Source of the DNA: Acidiferrum sp963764675
Lineage (GTDB): Bacteria > Acidobacteriota > Terriglobia > Acidiferrales > UBA7541
Length of the DNA stretch: 64,000 nt
Reading direction: 5' to 3'
NCBI GenBank assembly: GCA_963764675.1
Contig: CAVXTQ010000006.1
Span: 620,001 to 684,000 of the forward strand
The translations under genes and the position numbers were made by a program. This document shows positions 47,096 through 56,018 of the stretch, piece by piece; the stretch's first letter is position 1; the number at the start of each line of letters is the position of its first letter. The notes under the pieces are model-generated. The model was given only the letters and a program-made list of their open reading frames with translations. It was not told the origin of the DNA and searched no databases.

Positions 47096-49194
47096 TAGTC
47101 GTCTCCCTGCGCGCTTCCGTGTACCACACCAGAGAATCCTGGTGCCCAGCGCGTGGCCACGTAAGGCGATTCATGCAGCACCGCTTCGCGACTCCGGCTG
47201 AGGATCGCATACCACTGCACGAGCGCTTCCACGATCAGCACCATAACCATGAGCGCAAGAACGGCGGTCACCACAGCGTCGAGGCGCTGATTGAAGATGA
47301 GGCGCTGCGTGTCGGCCAGCTTCGCGGCGGGGATCTTTCCGGCGGCAATCTGCGCCGTAAGCGCATTGGCGTACGAAAGGAAACCGATGCGAGGGTTGGC
47401 GTCGAAAATCTTCTGGTAGCTCGCGGTCATGGTGACGATGATAAGCCAAGCCATCGGAACAAGTGTCACCCAAATCCAGCGCAGCCGGCCCATTTTCAGC
47501 AAAACCGTGGTCGCCACAACCAGCGCCACCGCTGCCAACAACTGATTCGAGATGCCGAACAGCGGCCACAACGAATTGATGCCGCCAAGCGGATCGATCA
47601 CCCCTTGATACAGAAAATACCCCCAAAGTCCGACGATGATGGCGCTCGAAAGCAAGACTCCGGGCATCCAGCCAGTGCGCCCGAGCGGCCTCCAGACGCG
47701 CCCGCCCATCTCTTGCACCATGAAGCGGCCCACGCGCGTGCCCGCGTCCAGCACCGTCAAAATAAACAGCGCCTCGAACATGATTGCGAAGTGATACCAG
47801 ATGCCGAGCAGGCGGTCGCCACCGATGGTGCTCGAAAAAATCTGCGCCATGCCTACCGCCAGCGACGGCGCTCCGCCGGCACGATTGAGCAGCGTCAGCT
47901 CCCCCACCTTGTGCGCGAGATCCGTCATCGTCTGCGCGGTCAGCGGATAGCCCCATCCGCTGATCGTTGTTGCGGCCGCGTCTGCCGTACCGCCCACGAT
48001 CGCCGCGGGACTATTGATCGCGAAATATACGCCGGGCGTCATGGCGCACGCCGCCACCATGGCCATCACGCCGACGAACGATTCCAGCAGCATCGCTCCG
48101 TAGCCGATGAACCGCGCGTGGCTCTCCCGCAGGATCATCTTCGGCGTGGTGCCGGAGGAAATCAGCGAGTGAAATCCGCTGATCGCACCGCACGCGATGG
48201 TAATAAAGCAAAACGGAAAAATCTTCCCGGCAAAAACCGGCCCGCTGCCATCGATAAAACGAGTCAGCGGTGGCATCAGCACGTTGGGCCGTACCAGCAG
48301 AATTCCCGCCGCCAACGAAAAAATTGCGCCGGCCTTGATGAACGCGCTCAGATAGTCGCGCGGTGCCAGCAGCAGCCATACCGGCAACGCCGACGCTGCG
48401 AACGCATAGAGAATAATCGCGACCGTCAGCGAAATCCCGCTGAGGGTAAACACATGCGACCACGAAGGCGACTCCGCCACCCACTGCCCGGCCACCACCA
48501 CAAACAAAACCAGCGCCACTCCAATCAGAGATGCTTCCAGCACGCGGCCCGGCCGGAAGAATCGCAAGTACACGCCGAGCAGCATAGCGATGGGAATCGT
48601 CATCGCCAGCGTGAACGTTGCCCACGGAGAGGATTTCAACGCATTGACGACCACCAGGGCCACCACACCGAGCAGAATCACCAAAATCGCCAGCACCGCC
48701 AGTTGCGCGATGAAGCCGCCGCGGCGGCTGACTTCCTCGCGCGCCATTTCGCCCAGCGATTTGCCATCGCGCCGGATCGAGCAGAACAAAATCACAAAGT
48801 CTTGCACGCAGCCCGCGAGCACCGCGCCAGCAATTAACCACATCGTGCCGGGCAAATAGCCGAACTGCGCCGCCAGCGTAGGCCCCACCAAGGGGCCCGG
48901 ACCCGCAATAGCCGCGAAGTGGTGTCCGAAGAGCACCCATTTATTGGTGGGCACGAAATCGCGACCGTCATCGTGACGCTCGGCGGGCGTGGCGCGCGTT
49001 TCGTCCAAAGTGAGAACGCGCGCCGCCACAAAAGCGGAATACAGACGGTACGCGACCATGTAACAACACACCGCCGCAAGCACAAACCAGATCGCGTTGA
49101 GCGATTCCCCACGCACAAGCGCGATCTTGGCAAGCGCACCCGCCCCAAGGAGCCCGACCGCCACCCAGACCAGCGCTGTCAGGAGTCTTTTCAT
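47095..49194 (-). CDS. cstA: CstA-family carbon starvation/pyruvate transporter
   Basis: From the ATG at 49194 the product is 699 residues, the normal family length; the 105-residue upstream extension reads through the serine hydrolase gene and is rejected. It has about 16-18 membrane helices. Typical blocks are FGHHFAAIAGPGPLVGP, LLAPRDYLSAF, FHSLISSGTTPKM and ALFILTVLDAGTR. CstA proteins import peptides or pyruvate under carbon limitation. The start is only 2 bp after the serine hydrolase stop, and ybdD overlaps its end, giving a three-gene operon. Confidence 0.95.
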   Translation of the reverse strand: MKRLLTALVWVAVGLLGAGALAKIALVRGESLNAIWFVLAAVCCYMVAYRLYSAFVAARVLTLDETRATPAERHDDGRDFVPTNKWVLFGHHFAAIAGPGPLVGPTLAAQFGYLPGTMWLIAGAVLAGCVQDFVILFCSIRRDGKSLGEMAREEVSRRGGFIAQLAVLAILVILLGVVALVVVNALKSSPWATFTLAMTIPIAMLLGVYLRFFRPGRVLEASLIGVALVLFVVVAGQWVAESPSWSHVFTLSGISLTVAIILYAFAASALPVWLLLAPRDYLSAFIKAGAIFSLAAGILLVRPNVLMPPLTRFIDGSGPVFAGKIFPFCFITIACGAISGFHSLISSGTTPKMILRESHARFIGYGAMLLESFVGVMAMVAACAMTPGVYFAINSPAAIVGGTADAAATTISGWGYPLTAQTMTDLAHKVGELTLLNRAGGAPSLAVGMAQIFSSTIGGDRLLGIWYHFAIMFEALFILTVLDAGTRVGRFMVQEMGGRVWRPLGRTGWMPGVLLSSAIIVGLWGYFLYQGVIDPLGGINSLWPLFGISNQLLAAVALVVATTVLLKMGRLRWIWVTLVPMAWLIIVTMTASYQKIFDANPRIGFLSYANALTAQIAAGKIPAAKLADTQRLIFNQRLDAVVTAVLALMVMVLIVEALVQWYAILSRSREAVLHESPYVATRWAPGFSGVVHGSAQGDD

Positions 49195-49196
49195 AG

Positions 49197-50411
49197 CTAC
49201 TTCGTCGCCGCGCCGCAGTAATATTGCGTATCCACGGCCTCGAGAACGCGTTCCAACCTGTCGTACCTCTTTCCTTCGGTCGACGGCAAAATGCTCCAGC
49301 CTGTGAAAACGGCAATCGTGTTGTACTCCGGCACAACCAGCAGCTCCTGGCCGCCGAAGCCCCGCGCCGCCCACGCCAGGCGCTCCGGTTTGCCGTGAGG
49401 CCCAAGCCACCACTGAAATCCGTATTTCCAGCCCTCTTCCGCCACTTGCACGTGCGGCGTCACGGATAGTTTCACCCATTCTTGCGGAACGATTTGCGTC
49501 CCGTTCCATTTGCCGCCGTTCAGATACAGCGCGCCGATCTTGGCGAGATCGCGAGGCGCGAGATACAAGCCTCCCTCGGTATCCGGCAGTCCCGTCGGCG
49601 AATGTTTCCAGTAGTAATCCATGCCCAAAGGCTTAAAGACGTTCGCCTTCGCGTATTCGTCCACCGTTTTCCCGGTGACCTGCTTGAAAATGTGCGAAAG
49701 AAGCTGCGAAACTCCGCTGCTGTAGACAAACTCTTTGCCCGGCTCAGACACCATCGGCTGGTCGATCACGTACTGCACCCAATCGTGCTGTGCTTCCATT
49801 ACGTCTGCAGAATTCTTGGGATCGTCGTAGGCCAAGTCCTCGTGCCACTCTAAGCCTGCCGTCATCGTCAGGAGATGCCGCAGCGTGATTCGCCGCTTGC
49901 GATCGTCCACGTTCGCGATTTTGTAGCCATCGAAGTATTTCAATATGGGCGTGTCGAGGTCGACGTTGAATTCCTTGCGCTGCATGGCCGCGCCGATGGT
50001 CACCGAAGTCACGGTCTTCGAGACCGACTGCATCGTGTGCACGTCGCGGTGCTTATAGTACGGATGAAACTCCGGGCTGAAATAGTTGTACTCGCCGTTC
50101 ACGGTGTGATTCAGCGGGCCTGCCGTCTTGGCGCGATCTCCGTAGATCTTGCCGTAGTCGTGAGGGTAGGAACGCTCGTAGGCCTGCTTTCCGCAGCGAA
50201 TCACGAGCATGCTGTCGACAAGTCCGTACGAGCCGCTCGCCAGGTCGGCGTCGAAGGCGGCGAGCTTGGCCGCGCCGAGGCCCACGGCCTTAGGTTCGGC
50301 TTTTGGCCAATCTTGCGCGGCCGCTCCGCGGGCAAAAAGAGCCGCCAGCGCGAAGAATGCGCCGCTCACGCGCGCCAACATCACCAATCGCAACTTCCAT
50401 CCGTCCTTCAT
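49197..50411 (-). CDS. secreted serine hydrolase (class C beta-lactamase/penicillin-binding fold)
   Basis: The product has 404 residues with a signal peptide (SGAFFALAALFARGAAA). The nucleophile motif S-x-x-K is SVSKTV at about residue 130, and YSSGVSQ is the Y-x-N/S position. HLLTMTAGLEWHED and FKPLGMDYY are typical of the esterase/peptidase EstB-like branch. It may cleave D-amino-acid peptides or esters in the periplasm. Being first in an operon with cstA and ybdD, it could release small substrates that CstA imports, which is inference. Confidence 0.9.
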   Translation of the reverse strand: MKDGWKLRLVMLARVSGAFFALAALFARGAAAQDWPKAEPKAVGLGAAKLAAFDADLASGSYGLVDSMLVIRCGKQAYERSYPHDYGKIYGDRAKTAGPLNHTVNGEYNYFSPEFHPYYKHRDVHTMQSVSKTVTSVTIGAAMQRKEFNVDLDTPILKYFDGYKIANVDDRKRRITLRHLLTMTAGLEWHEDLAYDDPKNSADVMEAQHDWVQYVIDQPMVSEPGKEFVYSSGVSQLLSHIFKQVTGKTVDEYAKANVFKPLGMDYYWKHSPTGLPDTEGGLYLAPRDLAKIGALYLNGGKWNGTQIVPQEWVKLSVTPHVQVAEEGWKYGFQWWLGPHGKPERLAWAARGFGGQELLVVPEYNTIAVFTGWSILPSTEGKRYDRLERVLEAVDTQYYCGAATK

Positions 50412-50450
50412 TTCTTCGACCCTCGATTCTTTCGTGCGGTCCTTGCAACC

Positions 50451-51137
50451 TCAATCGCCCAGCGACGTAAAGCGGAGCAACGGGTACAACTCCCGGAATA
50501 TCTTCGCAAGGTCGCGTGGAAACGAAGCGCGCGTCGCGGCCGCGGTTGTCAGCTTGCGGCGGACGACCCAGGCCCGAAGCTTGCCCCAATCTTGCGCCGC
50601 CGGCCAACCGGAGCGCTCCTTCCATTCGCCTTTTTCCGCCGAATACCAGTAACTCTCGCAACGCCCGCTGAGGCGCTTTTTCTGGCGCGGTAGCCAACTC
50701 GGATCTGCGGCCACGCGAGGTTCAGTGATCACCGCCAGGGCGGATTGCTTGCGCTTCGATCCGGAGTAGATACGAAAACCTGCTGTGACCGCCTTGGCGG
50801 AAAGACCCACATAGAGCTCGCCTGTTTCGCCCTCGCCGGGAAACGGGCCTCCGAACTTCAGGTACATTTGTGCACGGTACGGGGTCTTGTCTTTTGCGAA
50901 TCGGGTGTCGCGATTGATGCGCGAAAAGTTCTTGCCGCTGCGCGCGGCGGTGTCAAAACGCGAATCGAGCTGCAGGGCCACCGGGGCCATTTCCTCGAGC
51001 AATCGGCGGAAGGGCTTCACGACGCATTGCTGGTAGCGTTCGCGGTTTGCGTCCATCCAGGTTTTCTGGTTGTGGCGCGCCAGGTCGCCAAAGAACTTGA
51101 ACGTGTCGCGCGTGAAAATGGGCTTCGGGGTCGCCAT
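50451..51137 (-). CDS. DUF2461 family protein
   Basis: The product has 228 residues. FTRDTFKFFGDLARHNQKTW, INRDTRFAKDKTPYR and LYVGLSAKAV are the recognised DUF2461 blocks. Function is unknown. It is 39 bp upstream of the serine hydrolase gene on the same strand and may share its transcript. Confidence 0.9.
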   Translation of the reverse strand: MATPKPIFTRDTFKFFGDLARHNQKTWMDANRERYQQCVVKPFRRLLEEMAPVALQLDSRFDTAARSGKNFSRINRDTRFAKDKTPYRAQMYLKFGGPFPGEGETGELYVGLSAKAVTAGFRIYSGSKRKQSALAVITEPRVAADPSWLPRQKKRLSGRCESYWYSAEKGEWKERSGWPAAQDWGKLRAWVVRRKLTTAAATRASFPRDLAKIFRELYPLLRFTSLGD

Positions 51138-51303
51138 GGTTGTGCCTCGTATACCACCAGCGACGATCAGCGTACACGATTCCCAATCGGCGTCAATTCG
51201 ACTATGCTGTGCGGCGCGCCTGGGGTGACGCGGCGCGATGCGCTGGCAGAGTTGCTAACCGATCGGCCGCGCTGCGGTCTCATATTCCTGGAGATGGAAA
51301 ACC

Positions 51304-54087
51304 ATGCGAAGTAAAGCGCTTGCGGCAAGCCTGTTCGTGGTGGGATCGATTTTCTGTCTGGAAAGCTTGCGCTTGGCGTGCGTCGCCAAAGCCGACGATG
51401 CCAAACCTGCGGCAAAAAAAGAGCCGTGGAAGCCTGAAGATTTCATCTACGCCGAAGCCGCGATGCAGTACCGCATTTCGCCGGACGGCAAATGGCTCGT
51501 CTGGGTGAAGTCTTCCGGGGACAAAGACAAAGACGCGCGCGTCTCCAATCTCTTCCTCTCCAGCCTTTCCGAGGATCATCACACCCAGCTCACTCGCGGC
51601 ACCGACACGAACGTTCAGCCCCGCTGGTCGCCCGACGGCGAAAAGATTGCCTTTCTCAGCACTCGCGCCCGCCTCAAGGCCAAGCCCGACACCGCGCCGA
51701 ATCAAATCTGGCTGCTCGACGCGCACGGTGGCGAGCCGTGGCCGCTCACCGATCTTGCGCACGCCCCGCGCCAAATCGAGTGGCTCGACAAGGACACGCT
51801 GGTCTACAGCGCGCAGGAAGATCCCGCGCTGTACGAACAGGAGCTGAAGAAGAAAAAAGACGACTCCGAAGTCGTGGACGATGCGGACCACGAGCCTCCG
51901 GTGCGTCTCTACAAGATCAACGTGAAAGACAGCAAGACCACGCGACTAACCACCAACACCGACTGGATCGAGCAATTTTCATTGTCGCCCAATGGAAAAT
52001 ATGCGGTCGCTTCGCACGCGCGCAGCCTGCACTACGCTTTTGACCATAAACTGCGGCCGCTCGCGATTTTGCACGATCTTTCGGGCGGCCCGGAGAAAGA
52101 AGTGTTCGCCAGCCAGCGCGTCCGCCCCGAAGATTTCGAGTGGGCGCCGGACAATTCTGGCTTCTACATGCTCACGCCGTTTTCCACAGACCCGCGCTTC
52201 CTGACCGCGGGCATCACCATTTTGTATTTCTACGACGTCGCCGCCGGCAAGGAACAGCAGGTCAACCTCGACTGGGAGAATGGTCTCGGATTCGAGCTGC
52301 AAGCCGTTCCCGGCGGCTTCCTGGCCATGCTAGCCGCCGGAAGCCATCATGACATCGCGTTTTACGCCGCCAGCAAAGGCGCGGACGGCTGGACCTGGAA
52401 ACGCCAGACGCTGGGCGGCGATCACGCGAAAAATCTTGAAGGATTCCGCGGCGGTGAGAATGGCCAGATTGTGTATTCCTACTCGACGGCTAGCAAATTG
52501 CCGCAGCTCTATCGCGCGCAGGTGGACGGCGGAAAACTCGCCTCTCCGGTGCAAATCACCAAGCTGAATGAAGGCCTGGTGAACGGCCGCCCCTACGCGA
52601 AGAGCGAAGTGATTCGCTGGAAAGGCTCGGAAGACGAAGAAGTGGAAGGCATTTTGTATTACCCCACAAACTATGAGGAAAGGAAAAAGTATCCGCTGAT
52701 CACCGCGATTCATGGCGGGCCTCAGGGTGCGGACTACGATTTGTGGGATGAGAGCTGGGCATATCCGATTCAGTTGTTGGCGCAGCGCGGCTCGTTCGTG
52801 TTGCGCCCGAACTATCACGGCAGCTCCAGCTACGGCCTCAAGTGGTCGGAATCGATCTGCTGCGGCAAGTATTACGATCTCGAGACGCCGGATATCAACG
52901 CCGGAGTGGACTATCTGATTGGCAAAGGTCTGGCCGACGCCGACCGCATCGCCACGATGGGCTGGTCCAACGGATCTATCCTTTCCACCAGCCTGATCAC
53001 CACGTATCCCGCGCGCTACAAAGTGGCCAGCGTCGGCGCCGGCGACGTCGAGTGGATCAGCGACTGGGGCAACGTGTTCTTTGGCGAATCGTTCGACGCG
53101 TACTACTTCGGCAAATCGCCGATGCAGGACCCACAGCTGTACATCAACAAATCTCCGTTTTTCAAAATGGACAAAGTGCAGGCCCCAGTGCTGATTTTCC
53201 ACGGCACCGCCGACACCAACGTGCCTCCTGCACAGAGCTGGTCTTATTTTCGCGCGCTGCAGTACTACCGCAGGGTGCCCGTGAAATTCGTGCTGTTCCC
53301 CGGCGAGCCGCACGGCCCGCGCAAGCTGACGCACCAGATGCGCAAGGTCGAGGAAGAAGTCGCCTGGTTCGACAAATACTTCTTCAAGACCACCCAGCCG
53401 GAAAACGAAGCGGTAAAAGAGGGCTCGCCCCTCGACGCCGCGCTGCGCACGAAAAACGTGGCGCGCTCTTCGGGCGAATACGGAACGGCAATATCGGTGA
53501 AGACGAAGACCGTTCTGATCCCGGAGGTAGTGAAACGCGGCGATCTCGAAATCGGTCGATTCGAGGTCACCCGAGCGCAATTCACCGAGTTCGACAAGGG
53601 CTACAAGCTCGACACCGGTATGGAAAATTATCCGGCCAATGGCATCACGCTCGACCAAGCCAAAGGCTACGCCGCATGGCTGTCTAAGACGACCGGCCAA
53701 ATCTGGCGAATCCCCAATGAAAATGAAGTTTCCGCGCTATACGAGAAAAAGGACGGAGAAAATACGCTCGATTATTGGGCCGGATACGCGGTCAACCCGG
53801 ACGATGTCGCGCGCCTGCAAGGGAAACTCGGCGACCTTTCGGGCCCTGCGCCTCTGCTCAAGCCCGTGGGCAGCTTCCCCGGACAGGGCAAAGCCGACGA
53901 GGAATTGATCTTCGATCTCGGCGGCAACGTGGCCGAATGGGTGCTGGCGCCGGACGGAAAAGGCAAGGCAATCGGCGGCAGCGCCGATCAACCCGCTGAC
54001 CCGCGCGCCTCGCACGAACCCGGCAGCGCCTACATCGGCTTCCGCGTCGTTCGCGGCGCGGCAAAACCTGCGCCCGATTCACACTAG
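51304..54087 (+). CDS. S9 prolyl oligopeptidase fused to a C-terminal SUMF1/FGE-like domain
   Basis: The product has 927 residues with an N-terminal signal-like segment. A beta-propeller (about 45-440; for example WSPDGEKIAFLS) precedes the alpha/beta-hydrolase domain (about 450-700). The nucleophile is in GWSNGSILS (Ser near 555), Asp in HGTADTNVPP and His in GEPHGPRK. From about residue 735 a second domain begins (EIGRFEVTRAQFTEF) and ends with FDLGGNVAEWV and IGFRVVRG, which are marks of the formylglycine-generating/SUMF1 fold. No catalytic Cys pair of true FGE enzymes is apparent, so this may be a binding module. The ribosome site GGAGATGG is upstream. Confidence 0.9.
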   Translation: MRSKALAASLFVVGSIFCLESLRLACVAKADDAKPAAKKEPWKPEDFIYAEAAMQYRISPDGKWLVWVKSSGDKDKDARVSNLFLSSLSEDHHTQLTRGTDTNVQPRWSPDGEKIAFLSTRARLKAKPDTAPNQIWLLDAHGGEPWPLTDLAHAPRQIEWLDKDTLVYSAQEDPALYEQELKKKKDDSEVVDDADHEPPVRLYKINVKDSKTTRLTTNTDWIEQFSLSPNGKYAVASHARSLHYAFDHKLRPLAILHDLSGGPEKEVFASQRVRPEDFEWAPDNSGFYMLTPFSTDPRFLTAGITILYFYDVAAGKEQQVNLDWENGLGFELQAVPGGFLAMLAAGSHHDIAFYAASKGADGWTWKRQTLGGDHAKNLEGFRGGENGQIVYSYSTASKLPQLYRAQVDGGKLASPVQITKLNEGLVNGRPYAKSEVIRWKGSEDEEVEGILYYPTNYEERKKYPLITAIHGGPQGADYDLWDESWAYPIQLLAQRGSFVLRPNYHGSSSYGLKWSESICCGKYYDLETPDINAGVDYLIGKGLADADRIATMGWSNGSILSTSLITTYPARYKVASVGAGDVEWISDWGNVFFGESFDAYYFGKSPMQDPQLYINKSPFFKMDKVQAPVLIFHGTADTNVPPAQSWSYFRALQYYRRVPVKFVLFPGEPHGPRKLTHQMRKVEEEVAWFDKYFFKTTQPENEAVKEGSPLDAALRTKNVARSSGEYGTAISVKTKTVLIPEVVKRGDLEIGRFEVTRAQFTEFDKGYKLDTGMENYPANGITLDQAKGYAAWLSKTTGQIWRIPNENEVSALYEKKDGENTLDYWAGYAVNPDDVARLQGKLGDLSGPAPLLKPVGSFPGQGKADEELIFDLGGNVAEWVLAPDGKGKAIGGSADQPADPRASHEPGSAYIGFRVVRGAAKPAPDSH

Positions 54088-54151
54088 GCGGCGGCTGGGT
54101 CCATCCAGATTGGCGCTTGCGCCGCGTTTGCGAGCGGGCTAGGCTGCGGAC

Positions 54152-54808
54152 ATGAGCCAATTCACACCGACGGAAAGAACCAGAGTCACGCGCAAACCGG
54201 ATCGCGGATCGTACGACCGCGAATTGATCTACAGTATTCTTGACCAGGCGTTCGTGTGTCACGTCGCCTTCATCGCGGACGGGCAGCCGTTCGGGGTGCC
54301 GACGAACTACGTGCGTGTGGGCGACAAACTTTTCCTGCACGGCTCGACGGCCAGCCGGCTGATGCGCACTCTGTCGAGTGGCGCGCCTTTTTGCTTGAGC
54401 GTGACGCTGCTCGACGGGATCGTATTTTCGCCGACGGCTACCGGACACTCCGTGAATTACCGGTCGGTGGTGGTGATGGGCCAAGCCGAGATCGTCGAAG
54501 GGCCCGAGGCCAAGCTCGCGGCGATGCGCGATTTCGTCGAGTACGTGCTGCGCGGCCGCTGGGACACGGTGCGTCCGCCGAGCGAGCAGGAATTGAAAGG
54601 GACCATGGTCCTCGCGGTGCCACTGGTGGAAGCGTCGGCAAAAGTGCGTACCGGATTCGCCGTTGACGATGAGAAAGAGTATGCGAGTGGCGCTTGGACG
54701 GGAGTGCTGCCGTTCAAGTGGACGCCAGGAGAGCCGGTGCGGGATCCGCGCGGCAAGCCCGGGATTCCCGTGCCTACCAATGTCTTGAACTACTCTCGAC
54801 CGCAGTAG
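54152..54808 (+). CDS. pyridoxamine 5'-phosphate oxidase-like flavin-binding protein
   Basis: The product has 218 residues. The split beta-barrel shows VCHVAFIADGQPFGVPTNY in overlapping parts, LFLHGSTASR, YRSVVVMGQAEIV and a C-terminal segment with DPRGKPGIPVP. This matches the nitroimidazole-resistance/PNPOx-like family of small FMN or heme-binding proteins rather than PdxH itself. It stands alone. Confidence 0.88.
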   Translation: MSQFTPTERTRVTRKPDRGSYDRELIYSILDQAFVCHVAFIADGQPFGVPTNYVRVGDKLFLHGSTASRLMRTLSSGAPFCLSVTLLDGIVFSPTATGHSVNYRSVVVMGQAEIVEGPEAKLAAMRDFVEYVLRGRWDTVRPPSEQELKGTMVLAVPLVEASAKVRTGFAVDDEKEYASGAWTGVLPFKWTPGEPVRDPRGKPGIPVPTNVLNYSRPQ

Positions 54809-54830
54809 AGCATTATCACCCCGGGGCAGG

Positions 54831-55467
54831 CTATTTCTTGGTGGAGGAGCCGGCGAACGCGGTCGCTACGCCCAGCGAAATCAGCATTCCGCCGGAGACG
54901 TAACGTTGGGTGCGCATCCAGCGGGCGTTGCCTCGCAGCCAGTGGGCGACGCTGCCAGCAGAGAGCGCCCAGAGACTATCGCTTGTGAGGCCGAGCGCGG
55001 CAAAAAGAACTCCCAGGAAAAGGATCTGCCCGGCAACGTTGCCGCGGGTGGGGTCCACAAGGGAGAAACGCGAAAAAGAAGAGCGCGGCCTTGGGATTCA
55101 ACACATTGACGACGATGCCTTGCGCGAAGATGTGACGAAGGCGGACCCGCAGCGCGCCATCGGAGAGCTCCATCGATTCGTCTCGACGCAGTTTCTGCAC
55201 ACCCAGATAGATCAAATACGCAGCCCCTAGATACTTCACGACCCCGAAAGCGAGCGCCGAGGACATCAGCAGCGCCGACAAGCCTACCGCCGCGGCAGCC
55301 GTGTGAACCAGGGAGCCTACGCTAATGCCCAGGGCGGAAACGAAACCCGCGCCTCGACCTTGGCCGATGCTGCGGCCCAAGATGTAAAAGACCGCGGGCC
55401 CGGGGATAATCAGCAGCACCAGGGCGGCGGAGATGAAGAGCAGCAGGGAGGAGTGGCTGGGAATCAT
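54831..55467 (-). pseudogene. LysE/RhtB-family amino acid exporter, frameshifted near 55063
   Basis: The ATG at 55467 opens a typical exporter: LFISAALVLLIIPGPAVFYI, YLGAAYLIYLGVQKLR and NPKAALFFFAFLP. The frame is then lost and continues shifted with VDPTRGNVAGQILFLG to the stop at 54831. In family members this point reads LPQFVDP; here CCT is followed by T-GTG-GAC, which fits loss of five bases rather than a one-base error. The gene is probably inactive. Confidence 0.78.
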
Positions 55468-55587
55468 GAGTAGATTTGGAGAGCCTGTCCTCCCTTCGAC
55501 GAGGGTTAAGAGCGGTGCTTCACGGTTGTGGAAGCCGGCGCTGGTCAGGTACACGCACGGTCCAAGCGGTCGACGGACGCCACGAGG

Positions 55588-55815
55588 CTAGTTACAGCCG
55601 CAACCGCCGCCGCAGCAGCCTCCGCCGCCGGAGAACGACGTGGACGACTTGGCCGAAGCGCCGTTGGCTGAGCCGTTTGTGGAGCTGAAGACGGAGAGTT
55701 GAATGGAGTTCTTCTTGCCGGCACACTTCGGGCAGGCGATTTCCTGGGTCTTGTTGAAGACGATCTTTTCAAAGTGGGTCTGGCAGTCGTCGCAGACGTA
55801 TTCGTAGATTGGCAT
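55588..55815 (-). CDS. FmdB-family zinc-ribbon protein
   Basis: The product has 75 residues: MPIYEYVCDDCQTHFE and CPKC form the zinc ribbon, and the chain ends in a Gly/Cys tail (GGGGCCGGGCGCN) that may bind a further metal. FmdB-type proteins are proposed regulators of formamidase or related genes; the role here is unknown. It lies downstream of the radical SAM gene, separated by that gene's terminator. Confidence 0.92.
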   Translation of the reverse strand: MPIYEYVCDDCQTHFEKIVFNKTQEIACPKCAGKKNSIQLSVFSSTNGSANGASAKSSTSFSGGGGCCGGGCGCN

Positions 55816-55920
55816 GTTTAGCCTCGGAGTCGGTCCCGCTGCAATTATACATCAGGCGTATGTGGCGGGGTCGACGTTGAAATCAAGGAGCGGCATGGGC
55901 GGACGCGAGGTGGTTCGGGC

Positions 55921-55954
55921 ACCGTAAAGGCGGCGGCTAGCCGCCGCACTCCAA
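55921..55954. repeat. dispersed palindromic repeat, copy 2
   Basis: Identical over 34 bp to 11413-11446, including the palindrome GCGGCGGCTAGCCGCCGC. It adjoins the terminator of the radical SAM gene. Confidence 0.85.
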
Positions 55955-55990
55955 AAAGGATCGGCTCCTCGAGAAGCTGAGGAGCCGATC
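55953..55990 (-). terminator. Rho-independent terminator of the radical SAM gene
   Basis: On the minus strand GATCGGCTCCTC and GAGGAGCCGATC form a perfect 12-bp stem with an 8-base loop, followed by CTTTTT. It is 29 bp after the stop of the radical SAM gene. Confidence 0.92.
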
Positions 55991-56018
55991 AGGACTGATT
56001 CCGATTTGAAAGGCTAGG

